Assembly (NCBI GenBank): GCA_003279565.1
Contig: QCHN01000005.1
Coordinates: 1-64,000, forward strand
DNA: 64,000 nucleotides
Direction: 5' to 3'
Origin: Prochlorococcus sp. AG-402-C09
Lineage (GTDB): Bacteria; Cyanobacteriota; Cyanobacteriia; PCC-6307; Cyanobiaceae
A model generated the notes under the pieces. That model saw only the letters and a list, made by a program, of their open reading frames with translations, searched no databases and had not been told where the DNA came from. Shown here piece after piece: positions 49,926 to 61,286 of this stretch. The translations under genes and the position numbers were made by a program. Each line of letters begins with the position of its first letter. Position 1 is the first letter of the stretch.

Positions 49926-50963
49926 TTATCTTTTTACTAGATATTTTATATAATAAATAGGTAATGTTATTAATAACTTTAAAGATTTTTTTATGAAAAT
50001 TAAAATTCTCACTAACTTAAAGAAATTAATTATATCTTTTTTCTGAAATAAAGGTGCAATAAATGATGAATAACTTGTATAATTCCTAAGTGGTTTTGTT
50101 GATATTGAAAGACCTCTACCATTGGGTGGAAAGCGCACCCAATTATGGAGATATAAATTACTAGATCTATTCCAGAAATAGCCTATTTGTTTTGTAGATA
50201 AGACTAAAATGTACTTATCTAAGTATCCAAGATAATCATCAAAAGAGTAATTATTAATAAATTTAATATTAAATTTATTAAGAATATGTTTCCATAACCA
50301 TTGTTCCGTTTGATGATCATTTTTAAATATCTCATGGGGTTTTAAATGTCTAAAATACCACCAAAATAAATATTTTTTCTTTGGCACAACTCGATATGGA
50401 ATAGTATCAATAAGATTCAATGGTATGGTAAAGAACATGTCTGATATACAGAATTTTCTGAGCAAGTTTGTTGCTTGATCGGTTGTAATAAATGGGTATT
50501 TTTTAGTAAGAGAGGGAACAGAGTAAATATAATTTATGAAATCATCTAGAATAAGAAAAACATCCTTCCTGATTTTAGTAAAGTATTTATATTCATGTAA
50601 ATTATTATCATTTATATATTTAGCTATCGATTTAAGTTCACAAAATATATAATTCTCAAATGTTCCTATTCCTTTTGGGACCTCTTCGTCTGAACATAAC
50701 ATTGGAATCTTATGAATACATTTATTTAATTTAAAGTCACATAAATCATTGCGATCCATTACACCAATAATTATATTGCTAGATAAAGTCAACTCCGATA
50801 GGGTATTGATTTGGTTACATAGTTCATCCGTTAGACCCATGCCACAAAAAACAATTATATGGCTTTGTTTATTAGTATATAGATGTTTTAACTCTGATTT
50901 TATATTTATATGCTGATTAATTTCAAATAAATAATTATGCTCTTGGCTAAAAGTTTCAGTCAT
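49926..50963 (-). CDS. hypothetical polysaccharide-biosynthesis protein, possibly distantly WavE-like
   Basis: YKYFTKIRKDVFLI resembles the IVIKTRTDMRIF segment of the adjacent WavE-like gene; same operon. Confidence 0.5.
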   Translation of the reverse strand: MTETFSQEHNYLFEINQHINIKSELKHLYTNKQSHIIVFCGMGLTDELCNQINTLSELTLSSNIIIGVMDRNDLCDFKLNKCIHKIPMLCSDEEVPKGIGTFENYIFCELKSIAKYINDNNLHEYKYFTKIRKDVFLILDDFINYIYSVPSLTKKYPFITTDQATNLLRKFCISDMFFTIPLNLIDTIPYRVVPKKKYLFWWYFRHLKPHEIFKNDHQTEQWLWKHILNKFNIKFINNYSFDDYLGYLDKYILVLSTKQIGYFWNRSSNLYLHNWVRFPPNGRGLSISTKPLRNYTSYSSFIAPLFQKKDIINFFKLVRILIFIKKSLKLLITLPIYYIKYLVKR

Positions 50964-50969
50964 GATTAA

Positions 50970-52133
50970 TTAGAACAAAAGATCATATTGGCTAAGAGAA
51001 TCAGTATAATTAAGTATCTTATCTTTATAACTTTCGTCATAATATAAGCTTAACCAATTTAATCGAGTAAGTCTCATACAAGGTATAGGAGAAGAATTTT
51101 GATCAGCATCGTGATAAAAGGAGGGTAATGTAGGAATATCTCCTTTCAACCAATAAAGATCTAACTCCTCAGGATCAATAATGTAAACACTATTTCTTAT
51201 TACATCTAAATATCTAGATAGAGCTAATTTATAATCTAAAAAATCAATAACCCTTTTTTCACTCATATCTTCGATCAGACAATTTCTTCTGTATGAATTA
51301 AAAAACCACTGTTCTCCGAAAAACTCAGTAAAGCTTGATGTGAACTTAGTAGACTTAAGAAGCAGGCCTCTCTCATCTTTATACAAAAGATTAGGTTCAA
51401 CTGATATTTCAGACATGACATTATTAACTTCTCGAAATGGTAAAGAAAACATTCTTTTTAATTGGGATGCATAACCTATATATAAGTGATCTGATATATT
51501 ATTTATTTTGATTAACATACTATTATTTGAAATAGCTCCTAGCCTAAAACCATCCTTAGTTGTATCTGAAATATACTTCTTATGAATAGATGGTATAGCA
51601 GAAAATGCAAGTTCATTAAAGATCCTCATATCTGTCCTTGTTTTGATAACAATATCATTTTCATTGATTAAATTTAGACCTTTTTGAATACTTAACAAGT
51701 GACTATTTTCATTTCCTAGACCAATAATATTTGGTGTAGAATAAACAACTGTAGTAGCTCTTTTAAAATCTTTAATATTCTGACTTGTAGATACAATTAT
51801 TCTAGAAACTCCACATGCTGTGTACCAATCTATTGTAGCCTGTACAAATTCTCTGTCGGTTATCGGCCCTTGAATAATAATACTTAGATCACTAGTATCA
51901 GAATTTATTGGATATAACCTCTTTGGATATTTAGGATATATTTTAAACTCTGTAAGCAATTTTGATTTCGTGTTTTTCTGAGAGGCTACTCTTAAAGCTT
52001 GTAGGAAAAGATAAATGAATCTTTCATTAGAACTATTTAACAAACATCTTATTTCATAAACAATCAATCCTAGAATAGCTTTTGCATATTTTCGGAAAGC
52101 CACAGCTAACTTTCTATTAGAGTAATTAATCAC
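50970..52133 (-). CDS. WavE-family lipopolysaccharide synthesis protein
   Basis: LSIIIQGPITDREFVQATIDWYTACGVSRIIVSTS...NDIVIKTRTDMRIFN...GEQWFFNSY. Confidence 0.75.
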   Translation of the reverse strand: MINYSNRKLAVAFRKYAKAILGLIVYEIRCLLNSSNERFIYLFLQALRVASQKNTKSKLLTEFKIYPKYPKRLYPINSDTSDLSIIIQGPITDREFVQATIDWYTACGVSRIIVSTSQNIKDFKRATTVVYSTPNIIGLGNENSHLLSIQKGLNLINENDIVIKTRTDMRIFNELAFSAIPSIHKKYISDTTKDGFRLGAISNNSMLIKINNISDHLYIGYASQLKRMFSLPFREVNNVMSEISVEPNLLYKDERGLLLKSTKFTSSFTEFFGEQWFFNSYRRNCLIEDMSEKRVIDFLDYKLALSRYLDVIRNSVYIIDPEELDLYWLKGDIPTLPSFYHDADQNSSPIPCMRLTRLNWLSLYYDESYKDKILNYTDSLSQYDLLF

Positions 52134-52909
52134 TTTAATTTTATATACTATAAAACTTTAACACGTGTTCAAATTTTTTAAATAGGATATGCTTAAGAAA
52201 ATAGATCTTTCATTGTATCCATTAACTATTGTCCTAATCTGACTAACGAGACTGTAGAATTTAGCTTTTATTATCCTTTTATGGTGATTTCTTATATTAA
52301 AAATAGTTTAATCACAAATAGGCTTAGGATTATAATTAATTTATAATTTTCTTGTGTATATATTTTTAGAGAAAGTGAGGTGGTAGATATCCAATAACTT
52401 AGAAAGCTTATTTTCACCAATACTTGAATTTGTACATACAATTAGATGTTCTGGGGAAACAATCAATTATTTTAGCTAATCCAGATTCAATACGGATATA
52501 TGAGAATGAGTAAATCTCGGAAAAGCTTTTTATAGAGATTTTATTGGAGCGAATTATTTTTTGCTAAAATAAGTATGAGCAATATCTACCTTGATGTGAA
52601 ATTATAATATTTTGTACAGTATTATTTTATTCGATTGCTTTAAGTTCGCTGCTTATGAACATATTCGAACAGTACTTTCTATCTCCATCTATCATTCAGT
52701 GATCGTAAATTCATATTAATCTTTTTCTTAACTATAGTTTTTTCCAATTATTATTTTCTTGATTTACTATTTTATATAGAGTTAGTTTCTGAAGAGATCT
52801 AATATAATAGATCAGAAAATATTCTATTATGCTAGTGATAAAAAAGATTTTTACTGTTAGAATCAATTCTTATGTTATTCTAAATATTTAAAGGTGTTAG
52901 ACTTTACGA

Positions 52910-53992
52910 ATGGCATTTCTTTATATAAGTCCTTTTTTGTATAACTTACAAAAACATGGAGCCGTTAAAAGAACCTATCAAATAAAAGAACAGTTGGATC
53001 GTTCAGATTGTCTATCAATTAACCCTAATACATCTTTTCCTAAGTTCATATATTATCTTTTTTCTAAACCTTTAGTTAGTATTAATATATTTTTTTATTC
53101 AGTTTATATATTCATTTTTAAGGGTGTATCTCTTAGAGGAGCAATTCTTTTGTTTTTAAAAACTCCTTACTTAGTAAGTTTAATTAAAGTGAATAGAAGT
53201 AGACATCTAATCGTTGAAGGAGGTAACTCTTTTTCAATTTTGATTCAGAGTTGTCTAAATTTTCTCGGAATTGAACATACGGTTTGCGTTCAGAATGTTG
53301 AGTATTTAGTTAATAATGATTCGAGTGATTTAAATTTTAGAAATAAGTTCTCGAAATTTAATATGGAGACTATGGCTTATAAACTAGCTAAATCCGTCAT
53401 AAGTATATCTAAGTTTGATCAAGCTGTACTTGCATGTCATAATATAAAATCTATTTTATTGCCTTATTATCCTTCTTCAAAGGAACTGAATTTATATTCT
53501 TCAATTAGAATAAATAGGGAAAAAACAAAAATTCAATTTAACAGTAAAAAAGTATTTTTGCTTGGAACTACTTTAAATTATCCAACAAAAATCGGAATAG
53601 AAAATGCTTTAGAGGTATTAAAAAACCTAAATTTCCAATATGAAATCATTGTTGCTGGTTATGGTACAGATTGTTTTAATCATTATTCCAATAAAAATAT
53701 ATCTATTTTAGGTGAGATCACAGATGCAGAATTATTGGATCTCATGCTAACTTCTAAATGCTTAATTATTAATCAAATCCAGACCTCAGGCTTTTTAACA
53801 AAAATAGTAGATTTTAATATATCTGGTATACCAATAATAATAACTTCTAATTATTTACAGTCCAATAATTTAGAGGGTTATGGTGTTTATAAATCTTGTT
53901 TTGACAATTTACAAAAGACTATAGACAACTTGCCTGATCATTTTTGTTATAACTATTTCGAAAAACCAACTTTAGATTTATTTTCAATATAA
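52910..53992 (+). CDS. glycosyltransferase, probable GT4-like
   Basis: HGAVKRTYQIKEQL, VFLLGTTLNYPTKIGIENALEVLKNLNFQYEIIVAGYGTDCF, ISILGEITDAELLDLM. Confidence 0.72.
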   Translation: MAFLYISPFLYNLQKHGAVKRTYQIKEQLDRSDCLSINPNTSFPKFIYYLFSKPLVSINIFFYSVYIFIFKGVSLRGAILLFLKTPYLVSLIKVNRSRHLIVEGGNSFSILIQSCLNFLGIEHTVCVQNVEYLVNNDSSDLNFRNKFSKFNMETMAYKLAKSVISISKFDQAVLACHNIKSILLPYYPSSKELNLYSSIRINREKTKIQFNSKKVFLLGTTLNYPTKIGIENALEVLKNLNFQYEIIVAGYGTDCFNHYSNKNISILGEITDAELLDLMLTSKCLIINQIQTSGFLTKIVDFNISGIPIIITSNYLQSNNLEGYGVYKSCFDNLQKTIDNLPDHFCYNYFEKPTLDLFSI

Positions 53993-54037
53993 AAGTGTTT
54001 TAATATAATAATAAATAATTAGATTTAAATTTTTCTA

Positions 54038-54754
54038 ATGAGAAAAATAGATTTAGAAAAGGAACGTGCATACGAAAATAAAAAGGTTTCTGGTGAATTG
54101 GAAAGGAATAATCAATCAAAATTTTATTGGGCAACTAGTATCCCTATGAATAGACATAATAGAACAACATTTTCAGCTATACAAGACAAAGATGTTTTAG
54201 AAATAGGATGCTCTGTAGGAGAACTCGCCAAGGATTATACAAAATACACATCTTCGTATCTTGGAATTGATCTTTCTGACGAAGCTATAAGATCTGCAAG
54301 TAAATATGGATTGCCAAATTCAACATTTATTTGTTGCGATGCTCATGAATTGCCATCAGAGGATGCAAAATTTGATTGTGTCATTGTCAACGGATTGCTT
54401 CACCATTTGGACTTGTCTTTAATTTTTCCAGAAATTTCAAGAGTACTAAAATTAAATGGTGTCCTTATTTTTAGAGAACCTTTAGGAACAAATCCCATTT
54501 TTCAACTTTATAGACGACTAACTCCTTCAGCTCGTACTCCTGATGAGAGACCTTTCACATTTGATGATTTAGATTTAATGAAAAAATACTTTAAATTAGA
54601 TAATTTAGACTGGTATGGTTTCTCAAATATATTTTCTGCCTTTTTAAGAATTGGTGTATTAAGGAAAGTCTTAACTTCTTTTGATAACTTATTAAGCAAA
54701 ACACCAATTAAATATTTTTATTGGCAATTTAGTGGCTTTGCTATGAAGAGATAA
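54038..54754 (+). CDS. SAM-dependent methyltransferase
   Basis: VLEIGCSVGELAKDYTKYTSSYLGIDLSDEAI, CDAHELPSEDAKFDCVIVNGLLHHL. Confidence 0.88.
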   Translation: MRKIDLEKERAYENKKVSGELERNNQSKFYWATSIPMNRHNRTTFSAIQDKDVLEIGCSVGELAKDYTKYTSSYLGIDLSDEAIRSASKYGLPNSTFICCDAHELPSEDAKFDCVIVNGLLHHLDLSLIFPEISRVLKLNGVLIFREPLGTNPIFQLYRRLTPSARTPDERPFTFDDLDLMKKYFKLDNLDWYGFSNIFSAFLRIGVLRKVLTSFDNLLSKTPIKYFYWQFSGFAMKR

Positions 54755-54835
54755 ACAAATCTTGTATTTATTTGTAAGTTTATTTTTAACAATGATTTTA
54801 CTGATGTTTATTTTCAAAGTTTATTTTTAGTAAAT

Positions 54836-55813
54836 ATGACTTATTCATTCTTTGGCACCTGTGCGAATGACTTTGAGCATATGGGAAAATGTTTGAAAAC
54901 AATTATAGATCAAACTCTTATACCTAACCAGATCATATTAATTGATAGTGGTACAATATATCGTGAAGAATACTATAAAAAAATTATCAAAACAAATACT
55001 ATTGAATTTATTTATAAATTTGAAGATTCATCAAGAGTAGAAGCATTAAATCTAGCAATAAATGAAATCACTTCTGAATATGCAATAAGATATGATTCTC
55101 GAACAAGGTTTAGTGCAAACTATGCATATAATGCTTTGAAAATTCTAAGAGAAAAATCATTAAAATATGTAGGTGGAGTTCCATCAGTACTTCCAGAAAA
55201 TAATAAAAGAGTTTCTGAATATTGTGCAGGTATAATGAGAAGGGGATATATATTTTTATACCCTAGGCATCGAAGATTTAATTATGATGGATATTCCTCT
55301 TCAATTTATCTTGGGTGCTTCGATTCAAATATTTTGAAGTCCATTCTTTACAGACAAAAAGTTAGTTTAATTTCAGAAGATTCTTTATTATCTTCTGACT
55401 TTAGATCAAGAGGATATATACCTTATATTTCCAGCTTTTTAAAACTTTCCTATGTTTCCAGATCATCATTGATTGGAATATTAAGGTTATTTAATACTTA
55501 TGGCTATTGTAGATTTAATACATTGAAAAGTGCAAAAAAAATACATAGCATATTTCGTTATCTCTTCTTATGTACTTTATTTTGCATATTTGCAGTTATT
55601 TCATATTGGAATTTAACTTTTGCAATTTCATTATTTATTTCTTTTTTGTTTATATTTAACTTTACTTCAGAGATTCTCATTGTTTATGATAATAGATCTT
55701 ATATCTATCCAATAACAGCTACTTTATGCCAAATTTCATGGATAAGTGGTTTTATATGGTCTTTTATTTCTATTTTTAGAATATCAAGAAAAAAGACCAA
55801 CTTTATTACCTGA
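54836..55813 (+). CDS. glycosyltransferase family 2 with C-terminal TM helices
   Basis: CLKTIIDQTLIPNQIILIDSG, EALNLAINEITSEYAIRYDSRTRF. Confidence 0.78.
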   Translation: MTYSFFGTCANDFEHMGKCLKTIIDQTLIPNQIILIDSGTIYREEYYKKIIKTNTIEFIYKFEDSSRVEALNLAINEITSEYAIRYDSRTRFSANYAYNALKILREKSLKYVGGVPSVLPENNKRVSEYCAGIMRRGYIFLYPRHRRFNYDGYSSSIYLGCFDSNILKSILYRQKVSLISEDSLLSSDFRSRGYIPYISSFLKLSYVSRSSLIGILRLFNTYGYCRFNTLKSAKKIHSIFRYLFLCTLFCIFAVISYWNLTFAISLFISFLFIFNFTSEILIVYDNRSYIYPITATLCQISWISGFIWSFISIFRISRKKTNFIT

Positions 55814-55847
55814 ATTAATTAAAGTTATTTGTTTATAATATTTTAGA

Positions 55848-56687
55848 TTAAAATATTAAATTTGTAATTTGATTCTTTAACATCTGTAAATAGGGAACGT
55901 ATTTATAAATAATTTTCGGTATAAGAAATTTAATTAAGGATACTATCTTTCTTAGATATGAATGTCTTTTATCCATTATTTGTGATTTCAGTAATCTCAT
56001 CGATGGTTTATTTGATGACGCACCTTCTAGATAAAATTTGCAGACCAATTCTCTTATAAATACTATAGATTCTGATTCTTTAAGAATCGATCTTTTCCAG
56101 TATTTATCAGCCTCTACAATACAATCAGTTGGATAGCTATTATTTATAACCAAATTTGATGAAACTAGCATTGACTGATGATTAGGCTCTAAAAACATAA
56201 GCCATTTATTGATATTAAAAATATCTTTCCCTGGGAAATTCCAATCTATTCCAATTTTGGAGACAATTTTAGCTTGACCAAAACATATTACTTTCGAGTA
56301 CGGATTAGTTTTGAAATTTTTGTATAAGGTATTCAATGAATTCTTGTCATAGAATTCATCTCCACCGTTCATGAATATAGTGGATTCCCCCTTAATAAGT
56401 GTACGAGAGTAGTTCATGCTTGGATAAATACCTTCTATATTTAACTCTCTCATATTCTTATACCTTATTAGAATATTTCTATTATTTGATTGAATTAAAG
56501 CTTTTATTTCATTGATATATTTTTTATTAGAATTTATACATTGCGCTGATGAACCATCAATAATAATCCATTCAATAATTTCTTTTAAATTTTGAATTAA
56601 AATAGAAGTCCCAGTTCTCTTTAATCCAATCTCATCATCCTTAGTTAAAGAAATTATACTTACGGATGGAATTATTGTTTTTTTCAT
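55848..56687 (-). CDS. glycosyltransferase family 2 (WcaA-like)
   Basis: PSVSIISLTKDDEIGLKRTGTSIL...EWIIIDGSS, IFMNGGDEFYD. Confidence 0.83.
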   Translation of the reverse strand: MKKTIIPSVSIISLTKDDEIGLKRTGTSILIQNLKEIIEWIIIDGSSAQCINSNKKYINEIKALIQSNNRNILIRYKNMRELNIEGIYPSMNYSRTLIKGESTIFMNGGDEFYDKNSLNTLYKNFKTNPYSKVICFGQAKIVSKIGIDWNFPGKDIFNINKWLMFLEPNHQSMLVSSNLVINNSYPTDCIVEADKYWKRSILKESESIVFIRELVCKFYLEGASSNKPSMRLLKSQIMDKRHSYLRKIVSLIKFLIPKIIYKYVPYLQMLKNQITNLIF

Positions 56688-56697
56688 AAGATGTAAT

Positions 56698-58083
56698 CTA
56701 TATAATTACCATTGATTTATTATATTTCTTGTAATATGAAATAGTCTCAATTATTAGAATTGGGAAAAATACAGTTGGTGTTGAGGGTAATGTGGGAATA
56801 ATAAGTACTGCAATTTGAATTGAAAATATGGTAATAATAAGATAATTTATTTTAATTATCTCTTTTAATAATTTTTTCACTTTTTTTCCGATAACCCCGA
56901 CGAAAAAAAGGCATGTTCCTATTATTCCTAAATCATATAAGGTGAAATATAGCCATCCAACTGGTTTGATAGTTGTAGCTGGCTTATCTAGATATAATAT
57001 ATTACTAAAATTACTCGTTAATATATTATAATCACGCAATACATTAACCAAATCAGCAGTGAAGCTATTGGACCAATTACCTGGAAGAGATATTGGATCT
57101 GTAAAACTCTTAACTACGCTTACGAATGAATAATGTAGTCTAAATCCACTTCCTATAAAAAGGCTATCTATTAAATTTGTTCTTCCAAGTACAGAAATCA
57201 AACCTAATGTTCTTTGACTGAAATTTATAATAAGAAAAAGTAGAGATGGTATGATAATAAATACTATAATAAAAGATTTTAGTTTATTATTCTTAATAGC
57301 TAATATACCCGTTTGCTTCATATTTATCTTGAATTTAAATAGCAAATCTATTCCTATCTTCATGCTAATTAAAAAAATAATAATTAGTAAGGATAATATA
57401 AGTTGAGCCAAGCCAGTTAATGGTTGAGAAAAGTAAAAAACAACTAAACCAATTCCTATTATTAATAAAGATAAATTTCTACTTTTCATCCTAGTAAATT
57501 TTTCTAAATAACTACTTTTTAATACTAGAATACCTACTAAAAGTAATCCAAGTATGAATGATGAGGCTTGTGATGGCTCAGTAAATATAAAAGGTATACG
57601 TTCATGGCTTGATCTTCCTGCAAAAATAAATGTTTGTAGTATGTAAGGAGCTGTGATATCTAGAACATATGAAGTAAATAAAATTGTTATTAAGACTAAT
57701 GAAATAAATTGAATGTCATTTATTAACCTTGAAGGACTTGCATTTGCATATTTGCAACCTATTATTCTCCCTAAGATTATTGAAGTACCTACTGGCACAC
57801 AAATAATATAAATAGAAATCAATGTACTTAGTACACTTGAAGTGTTGATTGCAGGCTCTTGAATTAAAAGGTTTAATAACGCAAGTGCACATATGGAGAT
57901 AAATGTAATTAGTTCATTTTTTTTTAGAAATGAAAACCCAACTAATATAATAGAAATTGGGATTAAACTATTTTCACCTTGAGATAAAAGTTTTATGTTT
58001 GGACATATATATATAAAAAGTAAAGGTATTAATAACTTAATATTGACTCTATTAGAATTACTATAGTTTATTATTGACTTCAT
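56698..58083 (-). CDS. O-antigen/capsule polymerase-like (Wzy) membrane protein
   Basis: About ten or more hydrophobic segments; position between glycosyltransferases; Wzy-like topology. Confidence 0.65.
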   Translation of the reverse strand: MKSIINYSNSNRVNIKLLIPLLFIYICPNIKLLSQGENSLIPISIILVGFSFLKKNELITFISICALALLNLLIQEPAINTSSVLSTLISIYIICVPVGTSIILGRIIGCKYANASPSRLINDIQFISLVLITILFTSYVLDITAPYILQTFIFAGRSSHERIPFIFTEPSQASSFILGLLLVGILVLKSSYLEKFTRMKSRNLSLLIIGIGLVVFYFSQPLTGLAQLILSLLIIIFLISMKIGIDLLFKFKINMKQTGILAIKNNKLKSFIIVFIIIPSLLFLIINFSQRTLGLISVLGRTNLIDSLFIGSGFRLHYSFVSVVKSFTDPISLPGNWSNSFTADLVNVLRDYNILTSNFSNILYLDKPATTIKPVGWLYFTLYDLGIIGTCLFFVGVIGKKVKKLLKEIIKINYLIITIFSIQIAVLIIPTLPSTPTVFFPILIIETISYYKKYNKSMVII

Positions 58084-58094
58084 TTGTGACTGTT

Positions 58095-58793
58095 TTATGT
58101 CAACGATAAGTCCGAGGAATACCAGGCTTCATTGAAAATATTTGTTGCTTCATCTGATTTGGTTCTTTCAGAAATTTTAGAGAAATAGGGAAACGGAAGG
58201 GTAAGTATATCTGCTCCAGAGATAAAAGCTTCATGAATAATACTGGACTGCCTTATTGAACCACATAGTATTTCAGATTTAGAATTGTTTTCTTTGAGAT
58301 ATTTCTTTAATGAAATAACATGCTCACTAGGCTTTATACCTTCATCGCTCATTTTTCCCCAAAAATATGAGAGTATGCTTCCTCCTGCACTTGAAGCAAG
58401 ACTTGCTTGAAGGAACGATGTTATACATGTTGCATTAATATTTATTGATTCATCTATTGAGAGCATATTTATTACATCTAGATTATTATAATTAACTGGA
58501 ATCTTTATATATAATTTAACTTTTTCAGAAAATTTATCTCTTATTTTAAGAGCAGAATCTATTAATTCCTTAGAAGTCTTCCCTACTGCTTGGATAGAAA
58601 AAGGTAAATTGCAATTACAGTCCTTTGCAATTTCATAGCAAGGTTTTACAGCATCAAAATATGTTTCTATCTTCTTGGCCTTGGCATAATTAACAACAAA
58701 ATTAACATTTGTAGTAACTCCTCGAATACAACCTTTATTAATTAATCCCTTCAATTCTTCGGGATCACAACCATCATAGAAATACTTCATCAA
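58095..58793 (-). CDS. transaldolase-family protein
   Basis: FYDGCDPEELKGLINKGCIRGVTTNVNF, KLYIKIPV (Schiff-base lysine context), NATCITSFLQA, ILCGSIRQSSIIHEAFISGADILTLPF. Confidence 0.82.
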   Translation of the reverse strand: MMKYFYDGCDPEELKGLINKGCIRGVTTNVNFVVNYAKAKKIETYFDAVKPCYEIAKDCNCNLPFSIQAVGKTSKELIDSALKIRDKFSEKVKLYIKIPVNYNNLDVINMLSIDESININATCITSFLQASLASSAGGSILSYFWGKMSDEGIKPSEHVISLKKYLKENNSKSEILCGSIRQSSIIHEAFISGADILTLPFPYFSKISERTKSDEATNIFNEAWYSSDLSLT

Positions 58794-59010
58794 CGGAAAA
58801 ATACTTGTTCTAATTAGTGTATCTGTACTTTAGCTATCCGTAACAAAATATAGTGAGGATACTAAGATATGTTGATTTAAGTCTGAGTAGAGACTTAAGC
58901 TGGTCATAGTGATTTTAAATTAACAAAGTAAGAAAAATTAGTCTTTAAACTTTTTTAAATCAGTAGTTACTTGAACAACTGCTAAAATTAATACATGAAA
59001 GCATATAAAA

Positions 59011-61185
59011 ATGAAGAAATTCATAGTTATCATTACAGCTGCAGGACTAGGAATTAGATTAAAAGAATATTCTTTTGAAAAATACAAAAAGTATCTAGAT
59101 AAACCTCTAGTTGAGTTTTTGGGTAAAACATTACTGCATTGGTCTGTAAAACCCATGTTTCCACTCGTAACGGCTGGGATAATTGAGTTTTCTGATATTT
59201 ACTTGGTAATACGAAAAGAACAAGATTACAAAGCTTTTAAAGAAGAGTGTGAAAAGATAAATAGAAGAATTAATATTGTAGTTATTGAGAAGCTCACAAA
59301 AGGGCCAGGACATACTTCTTTAGAGGCTTTGAAATTGATATCTAAAAAACGATCAATTACTGATAGATCTATTATTATTTTAGATAGTGATCATACATTT
59401 AGATGTGATTCATTACTTAAATATTTCAAACACGATAAGTCATATAATGCCTTTTGCACATTAAAAACAGTTCCTAATCCTGACAAGTGGGGATATGTTA
59501 TTCGTAATGATCAAGGAGAATATATTTCAGGTGAAAAAGATTTTTTACAGCAGAACGAAAATAATAGGCAAAGAGCAGAATTTTTGATTGGTTGTTATGT
59601 CTATAAGGACTTTTCTACTTTAGTTAAGGGGATTACTGAGTTTGAAGCTATTAGAAGTGAAAAAGTTGAATCACATCATAGTTTTATTTTATCATTGCTA
59701 AGTAAATCAGAAGATGTAATTAGCATTCAAGCTGATTGGGGGATTGGTTTAGGTACACCCGAGCAACTTGAAGAAACTGCAAATTCAATCATAAGTTTTT
59801 CTGGTAATCGTGAACCAGCTACATTTATTATCGACATAGATGGAGTTATTTTTAAGCATGATGTGGGAAGTTTTTCAGATACAGGTAATTTTTCTGAAAA
59901 ACCAATTCCTATTAAACAAAATGTTGATTTGATTAATGAGTTGTTTAATCAAGGATGTGTAATAGTTTTATGTTCCAGTAGACCAAAAAGAATTCTAGAA
60001 AAGACTAAGAAAGATTTGTCTAATATTGGTCTGCAGTATTCAGAAATAATTCATGGTGCAACTTCTGGAATAAGATATTTAATTAATGATAGAAAACCCT
60101 CTAATGAATCAATAGATACAGCAATCGCAGTAAACTCAATAAGAGATAAGCCATTTTTAGTTGATAAATTATCTAGAATAGATTTTTTAAGAGATTGCAG
60201 TAAAGGTTCTGGTGCAAAAACAGTTGTTTTAAAAGATTTCACAAATAATTTTGTTTTTGTTAGGAAATGGACCGTTTCAAGCAATAAAAACGTATGTATG
60301 ACTTTATATAAGCAATATTCTTATTTACAATCCTTGTCTAAATATATATCATATTCATTACCCCAAATTTTAAACTGGGATTTCAGCTCCATAGGAATTA
60401 ATTATTATGATATGAGCTATTTAGATGCTATACAATTAAATACTGATTTATTAGTATCAAACCCTAAATATAAAACCACTTTATTTAATATTTTATCTTC
60501 TCTTTATGAAGGCAGTTCATTCTCAAATCAGTATCATTCATTTAATGATTTATATAAGAAAATAATAGAAAAAAAATTAAATCCATCTATTAATAATAGT
60601 TTGTATGAATTATCGCCATTAATTGAAAATTATAAAGAATTTATTCCAACAAACTTCAAAGAGAATATTATTTTTAAGTTAAATCGATTATTAGGCAGAG
60701 ATGATATATGGGGTAATCATAAATCATGTTTAATTCACGGAGACTTAACATTAGAAAATATTTTTGTTCAAAAAAATTCACTTTTTCTCATAGATCCACT
60801 TGGATCAACAATGGATATTAGAATGAACGGCTCTATGGAGCAATATACCTCTCCTGTTTTTGATATTGGTAAACTTATGCAAAGCCTAATTTCAAAATAT
60901 GAGCAATGGGCATATTTAGATAATTTTGAAATTGATCTCTTTATTAGAAACTTTTCCATAGAAGAAGATAAGAACCAAATAAGTAATGATTTAAAATACA
61001 TTGAGGATATTTTTAGTTTTTACAGACAATATATTTCCAAAGATATTACTTTTGATAGCCTATTCTCATTGGCTCAGATATTAATAAGGGTTGCTCCTTA
61101 TAGGATTAGAGCAGGTTATAGACATTCTGCACTTGTATGTCTCTGGAAAGCATATTCAATAATTGAGTTCTTAGAGGAATTATAA
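59011..61185 (+). CDS. tri-domain protein: nucleotidyltransferase + HAD phosphatase + APH-type kinase (paralogue of 23598 CDS)
   Basis: VIITAAGLGIRLKEYS...DKPLVEFLGKTLLHW; FIIDIDGVIFKH...LCSSRPKR...LINDRKPSN; CLIHGDLTLENIFV...LIDPLGS. Confidence 0.8.
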   Translation: MKKFIVIITAAGLGIRLKEYSFEKYKKYLDKPLVEFLGKTLLHWSVKPMFPLVTAGIIEFSDIYLVIRKEQDYKAFKEECEKINRRINIVVIEKLTKGPGHTSLEALKLISKKRSITDRSIIILDSDHTFRCDSLLKYFKHDKSYNAFCTLKTVPNPDKWGYVIRNDQGEYISGEKDFLQQNENNRQRAEFLIGCYVYKDFSTLVKGITEFEAIRSEKVESHHSFILSLLSKSEDVISIQADWGIGLGTPEQLEETANSIISFSGNREPATFIIDIDGVIFKHDVGSFSDTGNFSEKPIPIKQNVDLINELFNQGCVIVLCSSRPKRILEKTKKDLSNIGLQYSEIIHGATSGIRYLINDRKPSNESIDTAIAVNSIRDKPFLVDKLSRIDFLRDCSKGSGAKTVVLKDFTNNFVFVRKWTVSSNKNVCMTLYKQYSYLQSLSKYISYSLPQILNWDFSSIGINYYDMSYLDAIQLNTDLLVSNPKYKTTLFNILSSLYEGSSFSNQYHSFNDLYKKIIEKKLNPSINNSLYELSPLIENYKEFIPTNFKENIIFKLNRLLGRDDIWGNHKSCLIHGDLTLENIFVQKNSLFLIDPLGSTMDIRMNGSMEQYTSPVFDIGKLMQSLISKYEQWAYLDNFEIDLFIRNFSIEEDKNQISNDLKYIEDIFSFYRQYISKDITFDSLFSLAQILIRVAPYRIRAGYRHSALVCLWKAYSIIEFLEEL

Positions 61186-61286
61186 ATATGAACTGATAAA
61201 TAATTATAATTCAATTATAAAAAAATTAGTGGATATTCCATAATAATATATTAGGATGTTAATATGCTAAGAATAGTAAATGAGAT

